Shown here: in pieces, positions 24,682-32,988 of the stretch
How positions within the stretch are numbered: position 1 is the stretch's first letter
How the letters are laid out: each line of letters starts with the position of its first letter
Assembly (NCBI GenBank): GCA_052387095.1
Contig: JBQTJN010000006.1
Coordinates: 1 to 64,000 of the forward strand
Direction of reading: 5' to 3'
Source of the DNA: JBQTJN01 sp052387095
GTDB lineage: Bacteria; Pseudomonadota; Alphaproteobacteria; Micavibrionales; Micavibrionaceae
Length of the DNA: 64,000 nucleotides
Position numbers and translations under genes: made by a program
The notes under the pieces: generated by a model
Told to the model about the DNA's origin: nothing
Seen by the model: only the letters and a program-made list of their open reading frames with translations
Databases searched by the model: none

Positions 24682-25506
24682 CTACTCAGAAGTGAAAAGC
24701 GAATCCATCGTGCGGTTCATGAAACTCCGGTCATCCCCGAGATTCGCCCGCGACTTCGGATCCATGAGTTCATAACTGCGCTTATACCATGCGCTGCCCG
24801 GGTAATTGAAGCCGAGCACCGAAGCAATGCGCACCGCCTCGTCCTTGAGACCGAGAGTCAGGTAACATTCCACGAGCCTGTGCAGCGCTTCGGTGACATG
24901 GGTCGTCGTCTGGTAGCTTTTGACGACATTGCGGAAGCGGTTAATGGCGGCATTGATCTCGCCGCGGCTCTGGTAATAGCGTCCGATCGTCATTTCCTTG
25001 CCTGCCAGGTGGTCCAGCGTCAGATCGCGTTTGAGTATGGCATCGCGCGTATATTTGGAATCCGGGAAGCGGCGGATCAACGTTTCGAACGCGTTCAGCG
25101 CATCCGTCGTCATCGCCTGGTCGCGGCCGACATCGGAAATCTGTTCGTAATAGCACAGCGATTTCAGGTAGAGCGCGTAATCAATATTCTCGCTGCCCGG
25201 GTGCAGCTCCATGAAGCGGTCGAGCGCCATGATCGCATCATCATATTGGGCGGACTCATAAGACGCATAAGCCGCCATCAGCTGCGCCTGTATCGCCCAT
25301 TGGGAATAAGGGTGTTGGCGCTCGACTTCTTCAAAATTTTTGGTCGCGCCCCTGTAATCACCCTGGTCCAGCAGATCGCCGGCACGGTTGTAAAGCGTCT
25401 CCACCGGCTCATCAGCAGCAGGCTTTTCCATCTTTGAAGCAGAGGACGAACAGGCCGCCAGGAACAGCAGGCCGGCCAGCAGCAAAATTTTTAAATTCGG
25501 TCGCAA
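24682..25506 (-). CDS. bamD: Outer membrane assembly lipoprotein BamD
   Basis: BamD is the essential lipoprotein partner of BamA in outer-membrane protein insertion. The protein has a lipoprotein signal (RPNLKILLLAGLLFLAAC, lipid-bearing Cys at the end), then TPR repeats, e.g. YNRAGDLLDQGDYRGATKNF and ESAQYDDAIMALDRFMELHP, up to about residue 250. I favour the TTG at 25506, which has GGGAGA eight to ten bases upstream and gives a short basic signal start; a TTG at 25527 would add seven residues. lpxC, bamD and recN share direction, with an 80-bp gap between lpxC and bamD. Confidence 0.93.
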   Translation of the reverse strand: MRPNLKILLLAGLLFLAACSSSASKMEKPAADEPVETLYNRAGDLLDQGDYRGATKNFEEVERQHPYSQWAIQAQLMAAYASYESAQYDDAIMALDRFMELHPGSENIDYALYLKSLCYYEQISDVGRDQAMTTDALNAFETLIRRFPDSKYTRDAILKRDLTLDHLAGKEMTIGRYYQSRGEINAAINRFRNVVKSYQTTTHVTEALHRLVECYLTLGLKDEAVRIASVLGFNYPGSAWYKRSYELMDPKSRANLGDDRSFMNRTMDSLFTSE

Positions 25507-25608
25507 CGAACATCTCCCAAAATGCAAAGCGGTTTATATCTTGATGAATAAACGGGTTTAGGCTTTAAGGGAAGGCCCGGGAGACGGGAAAACAGGCTTT
25601 TCCGCGTC

Positions 25609-26526
25609 TTAATGGACGGCCAGGCTGTCTGCCTGCTGGGCCTTATAAACGATGGTCTCAGCCTCGGTCATATCGCCATAGATATCGACCATTTCGAAGG
25701 CATCCTCTTGCGCAAACAGGGCGCGCAGAAGGGCATTATTAAGGGCGTGCCCCCCCTTGAAACCGTCATAGGCGCCGATGATGCGCCCGCCAGCCAGGTA
25801 CAGGTCGCCGATCGCATCCAGCAGTTTATGACGGATGAATTCGTCGCCGTGGCGCAAACCGTCCGGGTTCAGGATGCTGTCATTATTCAAAACAACCGCA
25901 TTATCGAGCGAACCGCCGAGGCCAAGGCCAGCTTTTTTCAGGGCTTCGATATCGTGCAGAAAACCGAATGTGCGCGAGTCGGCCAGATCCGACTTAAAAT
26001 TGCCGTTCAGCAATTGAGTCCGGAAACGCTGGCGGCCGATATGCGGATGATCGAAATCAATCTCGCCGCTGAAAATCGAGCCTTCAGCGGGCCTGAGCGA
26101 AACAGACTTGCCGTTTTCCTCGACGCGGATTTCCTTTAAAATGCGGATCGCCCGGCGCGGCAATTCCTGTACTTCGGTACCCGTTTCATCGATCAGATCG
26201 ACAAAAGGCATCGCGCTGCCATCCATGGCCGGAACTTCTCCGGCATCAATCTCGATCAGGGCGTTATCAACGCCGCAGCCGCGTAAGGCCGCCATGACGT
26301 GCTCAATCGTGCCGACAGAGGCGCCGTAGGCATTGCTGATGACAGTGCAAAGGCGTGTATCGGTGACCATGTCCCAGCGCGCTGGAATATGCCCATTTTC
26401 CAGGTCTGTGCGAATGAAAACAATGCCATGATCGGCAGGCGCAGAATGCATGACCATGCGCACATCGCGGCCCGAATGCAGGCCGATGCCAGTAAATTCA
26501 ATAGGTTGGCAGATAGTTTTTTGCAT
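25609..26526 (-). CDS. lpxC: UDP-3-O-acyl-N-acetylglucosamine deacetylase
   Basis: LpxC is the zinc deacetylase that commits the cell to lipid A synthesis. The 305-residue protein starts TICQPIEFTGIGLHSG. Zinc ligands are the His in TIEHVMAALRG and the His/Asp pair in HKLLDAIGDLYL; the catalytic His is in GGHALNNALLRALF. DSRTFGFLHDIEALKKAGL and the LGGSLDNAVVLN block are also intact. It therefore indicates an LPS-bearing outer membrane. It follows ftsZ after a 213-bp gap that holds a CGTCATTGCGAG-family repeat, so it probably has its own promoter. Confidence 0.96.
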   Translation of the reverse strand: MQKTICQPIEFTGIGLHSGRDVRMVMHSAPADHGIVFIRTDLENGHIPARWDMVTDTRLCTVISNAYGASVGTIEHVMAALRGCGVDNALIEIDAGEVPAMDGSAMPFVDLIDETGTEVQELPRRAIRILKEIRVEENGKSVSLRPAEGSIFSGEIDFDHPHIGRQRFRTQLLNGNFKSDLADSRTFGFLHDIEALKKAGLGLGGSLDNAVVLNNDSILNPDGLRHGDEFIRHKLLDAIGDLYLAGGRIIGAYDGFKGGHALNNALLRALFAQEDAFEMVDIYGDMTEAETIVYKAQQADSLAVH

Positions 26527-26641
26527 GAACTCTACTCGGAATCGCGTTTAACCTATTGAAAATATAAGATTTGCGCAGCGCACTAACAAATCACTCTTTG
26601 TTGCGCTTTGTTACATCAGATCTGTATAGCGTCTTTTCCAC

Positions 26642-26733
26642 TGTCATCGCGAGCGAACAGCGTGAGCGTGGCGATCCAGAGGCCACAATAACCCTTCTGG
26701 ATTGCCGCGTCGCTATCGCTCCTCGCAATGACG
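26642..26733. repeat. MITE-like palindromic repeat, CGTCATTGCGAG family
   Basis: It starts TGTCATCGCGAGCGAACAGCG and ends CGCTCCTCGCAATGACG, with GCGATCCAGAGGCC and CTTCTGGATTGCCGCG inside. It is the most diverged of the four full copies and lies between ftsZ and lpxC. Confidence 0.82.
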
Positions 26734-26739
26734 TCTGAG

Positions 26740-28380
26740 TTAATTGGCCTGCCTGCGTAAAAATGCCGGGATATCGAGATCTGTCTTGTCCTTTGGGGCC
26801 GACGGAGAGTCGATATTCAGATTGCCCTGTGACGGACGGCTGCAGACAACCGGGTAGGCGTCGGCCTGCGTTTCAACCCGGGCGCCCTGCTCTTCCTGCT
26901 GCGAACCGTCGCCGATAAAGCTGTCAATGCGCTGGCTGACATTGCCGGTGATGCGTTCAAACAGTGATGGTGCCCGCTTTCTCTGCAACGTCGGGATTTT
27001 CGGCGGATCCAGTTGCAGACCGGCTGACGTGCCGGCGGTGTTCTGGTGATAAGGCTGCATTCCGGCGCGCAAATCCATTGGCTCCATCTCGTTCTGCGCC
27101 GGCAGAGGCGGGATGAAGGAATCTTTGTAACGCGTACCGCGCAAGGCTGTGTTCTGTGGCACCGCTCCGGTTGTCATGGGGTCGCTGCTTGTTACTGCTG
27201 CAAATTCGCGCTGCTCGAACATATCATGCTCGGGATCCTGGGGGGCATAAGCCGAAGGAGCCGATGGCGCGGCGCGCTGCGGAACCGGGGCATAAACCGG
27301 CATTTGCGGAACCGATGTGGATACGGAAATTTGCGCCGGCGCCGTTCTGACAGGCTGGACCGGGCGGGCCACGGTTTTCTCATAGCCCCCCGTTGTTTTT
27401 GCAGTTTGCGCGACTTCTTTCTCGATACCTGTGGCGAGAATGGAAACACGCATCTTGCCTTCCATCGCCTCGTCGAAGCTGGAGCCAAAAATAATATTCG
27501 CATCCGGATCCACATCGTCGCGGATGCGGTTACAGGCTTCATCAATTTCAAACAGCGTCATGTCGTAGCCGCCTGTGACGTTGATGATGACGCCGTGCGC
27601 GCCTTTCATCGAAACATCGTCGAGCAGCGGGTTGTTGATCGCAGCTTCCGCCGCCTCGACCGCGCGGCGCTCGCCGGTGGCTTCGCCGGTGCCCATCATT
27701 GCCTTGCCCATTTCCATCATCGCTGTACGGATGTCGGCAAAATCCAGATTGACCAGACCGGGACGCAACATCAGGTCGGTTACGCCGCGCACACCGGACT
27801 GCAGAACGCTGTCGGCCATGCAGAACGCTTCGGCAAACGTGGTCTTTTCATTGGCCACGCGGAATAAATTCTGGTTCGGAATAACGATCAGCGTATCCAC
27901 GTATTGCTGCATGTCCTCGATACCTTTTTCGGCCATGCGCATACGGTGCGTGCCCTCGAAATGGAAAGGTTTTGTCACAACGCCGACAGTTAGGATGCCG
28001 CGCTCACGGCAGGCGCGCGCGATAATCGGCGCTGCGCCCGTACCCGTGCCGCCGCCCATACCGGCAGTAACGAACACCATGTTGGTGCCCTCGACAATTT
28101 TCATCACATCTTCGAGACTTTCTTCCGCAGCGGCCTTGCCGATCTCCGGCTTCGATCCCGCGCCGAGCCCCCCCGTCACATGCTGGCCCAACTGGATCTT
28201 GTGGTCGCAAACAGAATTATCAAGCGCCTGTTGATCGGTATTGCAAACCAGGAACTCGCATTCGAGCCCCGACTTGATCATGTTGTTGACGGCGTTGCCG
28301 CCACCGCCGCCAACGCCGATAACGGCAATCTTCGGTGAGTAACTGGACACATTTCGAGTTTGCATTTTGATATTGATCAT
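26740..28380 (-). CDS. ftsZ: Cell division GTPase FtsZ
   Basis: FtsZ is the tubulin homologue that forms the division ring. In this 546-residue protein the GTPase domain (about 15-330) has IAVIGVGGGGGNAVNNM, the tubulin signature AGMGGGTGTGAAPII and the synergy loop with DINLDFADIRT-like NLDFADIRTAMM. A long Pro-, Ala- and Gln-rich linker (about 335-525) leads to the C-terminal conserved peptide LDIPAFLRRQAN, which binds FtsA and other partners. The long linker is normal for Alphaproteobacteria. The start ATG at 28380 follows a 415-bp spacer after ftsA that holds a large hairpin. Confidence 0.97.
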   Translation of the reverse strand: MINIKMQTRNVSSYSPKIAVIGVGGGGGNAVNNMIKSGLECEFLVCNTDQQALDNSVCDHKIQLGQHVTGGLGAGSKPEIGKAAAEESLEDVMKIVEGTNMVFVTAGMGGGTGTGAAPIIARACRERGILTVGVVTKPFHFEGTHRMRMAEKGIEDMQQYVDTLIVIPNQNLFRVANEKTTFAEAFCMADSVLQSGVRGVTDLMLRPGLVNLDFADIRTAMMEMGKAMMGTGEATGERRAVEAAEAAINNPLLDDVSMKGAHGVIINVTGGYDMTLFEIDEACNRIRDDVDPDANIIFGSSFDEAMEGKMRVSILATGIEKEVAQTAKTTGGYEKTVARPVQPVRTAPAQISVSTSVPQMPVYAPVPQRAAPSAPSAYAPQDPEHDMFEQREFAAVTSSDPMTTGAVPQNTALRGTRYKDSFIPPLPAQNEMEPMDLRAGMQPYHQNTAGTSAGLQLDPPKIPTLQRKRAPSLFERITGNVSQRIDSFIGDGSQQEEQGARVETQADAYPVVCSRPSQGNLNIDSPSAPKDKTDLDIPAFLRRQAN

Positions 28381-28795
28381 GACGAAGCCCCGGACTGGTT
28401 AGGGAATCATATTGAAATGATTCCGCGAATTGGTTCCCCGGATTTTAGGAGAGTTTTCAAGGATCTTAAAGCGCTAAATACAGAACATTGTATTTATTGC
28501 ACAAACTTGTACCGGGTTTATCCCGTCATTTGCACACAGGCTTTTACGCACCGACTCGCGTAAATGATTCAAACGACTCGCAAATCCGCAAATGCACGAA
28601 CGCGCTTCAGAACCCTTTGAATCGCCACGCAGATTTATGTGGATAATTTATGGTAAGAAGTAAAAACATCAAGCAATCGAGTATTTTGCGTCGAAAAAGG
28701 CGGTTTTCGAGAACCGTATCGCAGAATACTTTGAACGTATTTGAGAAACGGAAGCGGAGAAAACCGCCTTTTGCAGGCCCAAAGACGAAGATTGC
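28381..28795. other. ftsA-ftsZ spacer with a large hairpin
   Basis: No convincing gene is present in this 415-bp spacer. The left arm AAAAAGGCGGTTTTC (28694-28708) pairs with GAAAACCGCCTTTT (28759-28772). Inside lie further complementary pieces (GTATTTTGCG at 28681 with CGCAGAATAC at 28720). On the minus strand the stem ends in CCGCCTTTTTCG, so it may terminate or attenuate the ftsQ-ftsA transcript before ftsZ. The remaining AT-rich 28440-28650 part should contain the ftsZ promoters. Confidence 0.55.
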
Positions 28796-30064
28796 CTACC
28801 AATTGTCGCGGAGCCAGAACTGGACCCGCTCCCACAGGCTGGCCGGAGGCGCCTGCGCCATCACCTGCGCCGACATCTCGTGCGAGCGCTCTGAAACATA
28901 TGTCAATAAACCGGCGGTGGTGGCAAAACCGGGCCCGCTCACGGCATCCGGCAGACCGCTGAGACGGATCGGGCGGCCCAGGCGAATTTGTTTATCCATC
29001 ACGTGCTGACCGAGTTCTTTCAATCCGAGAATCTGGCTCGATCCACCGGTGAGCACAACGCGCCGTCCGAGAATAGGGCCGAGCCCGCTGTCGCTCAGGC
29101 GCGCGCGCACGATTTCAAAAATTTCCTCAAGACGCGGCTGCATGATGCCCACCAGCAACGAACGCGGCACATGATTGGGACCGTGACGGTCATCCTCGCC
29201 GATGCGCGGCACATCGATCAGCTCGCTCGCATCCGCAGGGGATGCCATCGCACTGCCGTAAAGAATTTTCAGGCGTTCCGCATTCGCCATGGTTGTCATC
29301 AGGCCCTTAGCGATATCGCTGGTGACGTGCTGCCCGCCGAGCGCGAGCGCATCCAGCCAGATCAGCGCGCCGCCGTGAAAAACCGCAAAAGACGTAACGC
29401 CCGCACCGATATCGATAACGGTGCAGCCGAGATCCATCTCATCATCGACAAGACACGCAAGGCCTGCCGCGTAAGCCGAAACGCAGAACGAGGACACTTC
29501 AAGGTGTGAGCGTTCGATGCAGGTCGCAATATTTTGCAGCGATGCCATATCGCCGGTGACGAGATGGATATCCATGCTCATGTCATGGCCATACATGCCG
29601 CGCGGCTCGCGGATGCCGCTGTGCCCGTCCACCTGGTAATCGACGGGGATCGTGTGAATGAGTTCAAAATTATCCGTGCGGATCTGCTCCTGCGTGCGCG
29701 CGAGCGCACGTTGCAGATCGGTGTCGGTGATCTCGTGCCCCATCACCTGGATGTCGGCAGTCTGTGTGTGCGACACCGCGTGAATGCCGGGCAGGTTCAC
29801 AACCACCTCGCGCAACGGATAGCCTTTCATGACGTCGGCGGCCATATTCTCCGCCGCGTGCACCGTCTGGCGGATGGCGTTCTCGGCAGCGTTAAGGTCG
29901 CTGATCGTACCGTTCCGCACGCCTGCCGAGGCATGGTGGCCGACACCGAGCACCTCGAACGTGCCCTCATTATCGGCAACGCGGCCGATAAAGCATGCGA
30001 TCTTGCTGCTCCCGATATCGAGAGCCGCCAGTAAAGATCCCTTGGGTTTGTGTTTGAAAACCAT
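28796..30064 (-). CDS. ftsA: Cell division protein FtsA
   Basis: FtsA is the actin-like ATPase that tethers FtsZ to the membrane. The 422-residue protein has LLAALDIGSSKIACFIG as first phosphate loop, VIDIGAGVTSFAVFHGGALI as the second, and GRRVVLTGGSSQILGLKELG as the adenosine loop. It ends in SLWERVQFWLRDNW, an amphipathic helix with the aromatic and basic residues expected of the membrane-targeting tail. Its ATG overlaps the ftsQ stop (TGATG). Confidence 0.96.
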   Translation of the reverse strand: MVFKHKPKGSLLAALDIGSSKIACFIGRVADNEGTFEVLGVGHHASAGVRNGTISDLNAAENAIRQTVHAAENMAADVMKGYPLREVVVNLPGIHAVSHTQTADIQVMGHEITDTDLQRALARTQEQIRTDNFELIHTIPVDYQVDGHSGIREPRGMYGHDMSMDIHLVTGDMASLQNIATCIERSHLEVSSFCVSAYAAGLACLVDDEMDLGCTVIDIGAGVTSFAVFHGGALIWLDALALGGQHVTSDIAKGLMTTMANAERLKILYGSAMASPADASELIDVPRIGEDDRHGPNHVPRSLLVGIMQPRLEEIFEIVRARLSDSGLGPILGRRVVLTGGSSQILGLKELGQHVMDKQIRLGRPIRLSGLPDAVSGPGFATTAGLLTYVSERSHEMSAQVMAQAPPASLWERVQFWLRDNW

Positions 30065-30930
30065 CAGATGTTATTCCCTGCCCCGGGATTTTTGTCGATG
30101 GCGTTTTTATAATTAACCACATTGCCGGACGCTGGCTCGACACTCATGCGGCCCGGCTCGCGCAGATCGATGCTCACGATGTCCTTGTCGAGGATATGCT
30201 CCTTCTCCTGCATGCCGGAGAGCAGTTCCAGCGCTGCTTTTATTTCGGTCTCCGGCAGGCGTATGACCGCCTTGTTGTGGAGATTGAGATCCCAGCGGCG
30301 GTCGCCGATCCATTTCGCCGACGCTACGCGCTCATGCAAGGCTTCATCGGCCATGAGGCCATTCATCAGGTCTTCTATATGCGCAGGCGCATTTTCACCC
30401 ATAACGATGATCAGGTCGGGAAAGGATTCCACCGCTTCGCTGGTGATGACAGTACCTTCCTTATCGATCAGATGAAGCTTTTTATGACTCTGCCACAACG
30501 CCACCGGCTCGCGTTCCTGCAGGTTGATGTAAATCGTATTCGGCCAGCGCCGTTCGACCTGCGCGGACTCGACCCAGTTTATTTTCTCAATCTGTTCCTT
30601 GGCGGCGGCGGGATTGAATGAAAAAAGCGGCGCGCCTTTCTCCGTATTGATAATCGCCATCAGCGCGGCGGCATCAGTGCGGATCCGGTTTTCAACCATG
30701 ATATTCTCGACACGGAAACCCGCGCGCGAAGATAGAGCCAGTATTTCCTCGTGACTCCACACGGCTGCTGTATTCACAAATCCGCTCATCCACAACCACA
30801 CGCCAAGCCACGCAATCAGCAGCGCACCGCCGACGCCGACGCCAAACCGTTTCAGCCAGGGAATAATGACCGCCAGCTTACCCTGACGTCTTTTGACGAT
30901 TGTACTGCGGCGTGTGCCCTGCGATCCCAT
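30064..30930 (-). CDS. ftsQ: Cell division protein FtsQ
   Basis: FtsQ is the bitopic protein that links early and late divisome proteins. The 288-residue protein has a basic cytosolic N-terminus (RRSTIVKRRQGKLAV) and one membrane helix (about 31-50, GVGGALLIAWLGVWLWMSGF). A POTRA domain follows (VENIMVENRIRTDAAALMAI, INWVESAQVERRWPNTIYIN), then the beta domain with EREPVALWQSHKKLHLIDKEG. These match the FtsQ/DivIB pattern. It sits between ddl and ftsA as in other Alphaproteobacteria. Confidence 0.94.
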   Translation of the reverse strand: MGSQGTRRSTIVKRRQGKLAVIIPWLKRFGVGVGGALLIAWLGVWLWMSGFVNTAAVWSHEEILALSSRAGFRVENIMVENRIRTDAAALMAIINTEKGAPLFSFNPAAAKEQIEKINWVESAQVERRWPNTIYINLQEREPVALWQSHKKLHLIDKEGTVITSEAVESFPDLIIVMGENAPAHIEDLMNGLMADEALHERVASAKWIGDRRWDLNLHNKAVIRLPETEIKAALELLSGMQEKEHILDKDIVSIDLREPGRMSVEPASGNVVNYKNAIDKNPGAGNNI

Positions 30931-30933
30931 ATC

Positions 30934-32145
30934 CTATAAAGACCTTTTAAACAGCCGTGCCTCGGCGGGCACGGGGTCGGACGGCAGGAGGCGCCTGCGG
31001 GACTCTGTAATCGCTTCTTCAATCAAACCGGTCAATAGTTCGGTGAACAACAGCGGCTCCGAAGCGGCTTCCCATAGAAAGTAAGCACAGGATCCCGGCC
31101 ACGGATTAACCTCGTTGAACCAGATTTCGCCGCTCTCGGCATTGCCGAGAAAATCAACGCGCGGCGTGCCCGTGCCATTCACCGCATCAAATAATTGCGA
31201 AGCCCATAAACGAATGTTTTTTTCTTTTTCCCCATCCAAAAGCGGATTAATTTCGCGCGTAAGCGATAACATGCCTTCACTGGATGGGGCCGACGTCTTC
31301 GTACCTGACTTGTTCGCACCCGATAAATATTTCTGCTTGAAATCGAGTAATTCGGAACTGCTCTTCGGACGCTCAATGGCCGATGTCTGTGTTTTTCCGG
31401 AAATTCTTGACACGGCCACATTATATTCAACAAGATTGGAAACGAACGGCTCGATGATCGCGCAATCGTCATATTCGAAGACGCCGGGCAGGCAGGAGGC
31501 GATCTCCTGCACCTCATTCGTTTTCGCCACGCCGATAGAGCTGCCCAGATGCGACGGTTTGACGATGCAGGGATAGCCGATATGGGCGCTGCGCATCGCA
31601 GATTCGATCTTGGCCTTCGGGATCAGCGTGCCCTGCGCCGGGCGCTTCAAAACCGCGTAAGGCAGAACCGGAATATCCAGCCCTTGCAGGATTTTTTTCG
31701 TCGCCGCCTTGTCCATCAGCAGCGAAGCCGCCATGACGCGCATCCCCGCATAGGGCACGCCGGCAATTTCGAACAGACCCTGCACACTGCCATCCTCGCC
31801 GAACGATCCATGAAAACATGGCAGCGCAACATCAAAAATAATCGGCTTGGCCTTTGCAAGAAGCCGGGGGTTTTTAGGCAACAACCGCCCGGCTCTTCCG
31901 GCCGTCACATCAAGCGTAACTTCCTGCGTTTTACCCAAAGCGTTTTTATCGAGCATGTAACTCGCCCGCTCGCGCAGCACATCACCGGTCAGCCAGACAC
32001 CTTCGGGCGTGATGTAAACCGGGAACGCGTCATAAGCACCTGGATCAACCGCCCTCAGCGCCTGCAGCCCTGTGACAATACTAACATCATGCTCCGGCGA
32101 GCGTCCGCCGAAAAACACGGCTATTCTTTTTTTGAGCTGTGACAT
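30934..32145 (-). CDS. ddl: D-alanine--D-alanine ligase, long divergent type
   Basis: Ddl joins two D-Ala with ATP for the stem-peptide end. The 403-residue protein is about 100 longer than DdlB and belongs with the long (DdlA/Van-size) forms. ATP-grasp features are KKRIAVFFGGRSPEHDVSIVT, LPCFHGSFGEDGSVQGLFE and VKPSHLGSSIGVAKT. Near the C-terminus the metal-ligand block is FNEVNPWPGSCAYFLWEA, unlike the usual EVNTxPGFTxxSLYP. The omega-loop Tyr of the DFKQKYLSG segment is kept, which favours D-Ala-D-Ala over D-Ala-D-Lac. A polar insert (about 265-285) follows. It diverges from the hydrolase/Mur-ligase cassette, with which it may have been gained. Confidence 0.88.
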   Translation of the reverse strand: MSQLKKRIAVFFGGRSPEHDVSIVTGLQALRAVDPGAYDAFPVYITPEGVWLTGDVLRERASYMLDKNALGKTQEVTLDVTAGRAGRLLPKNPRLLAKAKPIIFDVALPCFHGSFGEDGSVQGLFEIAGVPYAGMRVMAASLLMDKAATKKILQGLDIPVLPYAVLKRPAQGTLIPKAKIESAMRSAHIGYPCIVKPSHLGSSIGVAKTNEVQEIASCLPGVFEYDDCAIIEPFVSNLVEYNVAVSRISGKTQTSAIERPKSSSELLDFKQKYLSGANKSGTKTSAPSSEGMLSLTREINPLLDGEKEKNIRLWASQLFDAVNGTGTPRVDFLGNAESGEIWFNEVNPWPGSCAYFLWEAASEPLLFTELLTGLIEEAITESRRRLLPSDPVPAEARLFKRSL

Positions 32146-32220
32146 GAATGAGCGTTTCTGATATGAAATAAAGGCGCGTTATTATAAGCATGAACAAGCG
32201 CCGTATTAAAGGAAATTTGC

Positions 32221-32988
32221 GTGCAGAAATTCCAGAACCGGGGAACAAAAATCGCCTATGAAACGCGCGGGGCCAAACTCGCCCCGCTCATTATCTGGGC
32301 CCATGGCTGGGGCCAGACCCACACCGCCTTCAGCGCCATCGCCGAATCGCTCAACCAGTCGGGGCGCCACCTCCTCATCGACTTGCCCGGCTTCGGCGTC
32401 TCCCCTGTTCCATCCGAACCTTGGGGCACCGCCGATTATGCCGATGCGCTGGCCGCACTGATCCGGGAGCAGGATGCCGGCAAGGTGATCTGGGTCGGGC
32501 ATTCCTTCGGCTGCCGCGTCGGGCTGCAAATGGCCGCGCGTCATCCGGATCTCGCCGCCGGGTTGTTCCTCATTGCCGCCGCCGGGCTGCCGCGCAAAAG
32601 ATATTTGATTCAAAAGATTTACCTCGAAACCCGTATTTATACGTTTAAGATTTTGAAGAGCTTTATACCGCACGGCCCCGTCCGCGACAGGCTGCTCAAA
32701 AAATTTATGAAAGGGGATTACGCCAGCGCCGGTCCCATGCGCGCCATCTTTGTCAAAACCGTAAATGAAGACCTCACGCCTCTCCTCTCCCGGATCCGCT
32801 GCCCTGTGAAACTCGTTTATGGCGCGGACGACAGCGAAACCCCGCCCGAAATCGGCCGCCGTATTCAAAAGGGGATAGCAGGCGCGGAGATGGTGACATT
32901 GGAGGGTCAGGATCATTATACTATGCTGGGTGAAGGCCGCCACCCGGTGGTCAGCCAACTCAAAAAGTTCATCGAAGATCTTTCATGA
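32221..32988 (+). CDS. Alpha/beta hydrolase coupled to the membrane Mur ligase
   Basis: This 255-residue serine hydrolase has oxyanion-hole IWAHGWGQTHTAF, then LIDLPGFGVSP, the nucleophile elbow VWVGHSFGCRVGLQ-like VIWVGHSFGCR (about residue 97), acid Asp in LVYGADDSETPPE and catalytic His in GQDHYTMLGE. It has no signal peptide or membrane span. The start is a GTG at 32221 with AAAGGA upstream. Its stop overlaps the next gene by 4 bp (ATGA), so the two are made together. The neighbour is a MurF-like ligase, which suggests a cell wall precursor or stem-peptide derivative as substrate. That is inference; the sequence alone only says serine hydrolase. Confidence 0.82.
   Translation: MQKFQNRGTKIAYETRGAKLAPLIIWAHGWGQTHTAFSAIAESLNQSGRHLLIDLPGFGVSPVPSEPWGTADYADALAALIREQDAGKVIWVGHSFGCRVGLQMAARHPDLAAGLFLIAAAGLPRKRYLIQKIYLETRIYTFKILKSFIPHGPVRDRLLKKFMKGDYASAGPMRAIFVKTVNEDLTPLLSRIRCPVKLVYGADDSETPPEIGRRIQKGIAGAEMVTLEGQDHYTMLGEGRHPVVSQLKKFIEDLS

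Noticed and set aside
27046..27867. 273-codon plus-strand frame across ftsZ
   Set aside because: Antisense shadow of ftsZ, rich in Arg, His and Cys with no recognisable domain.
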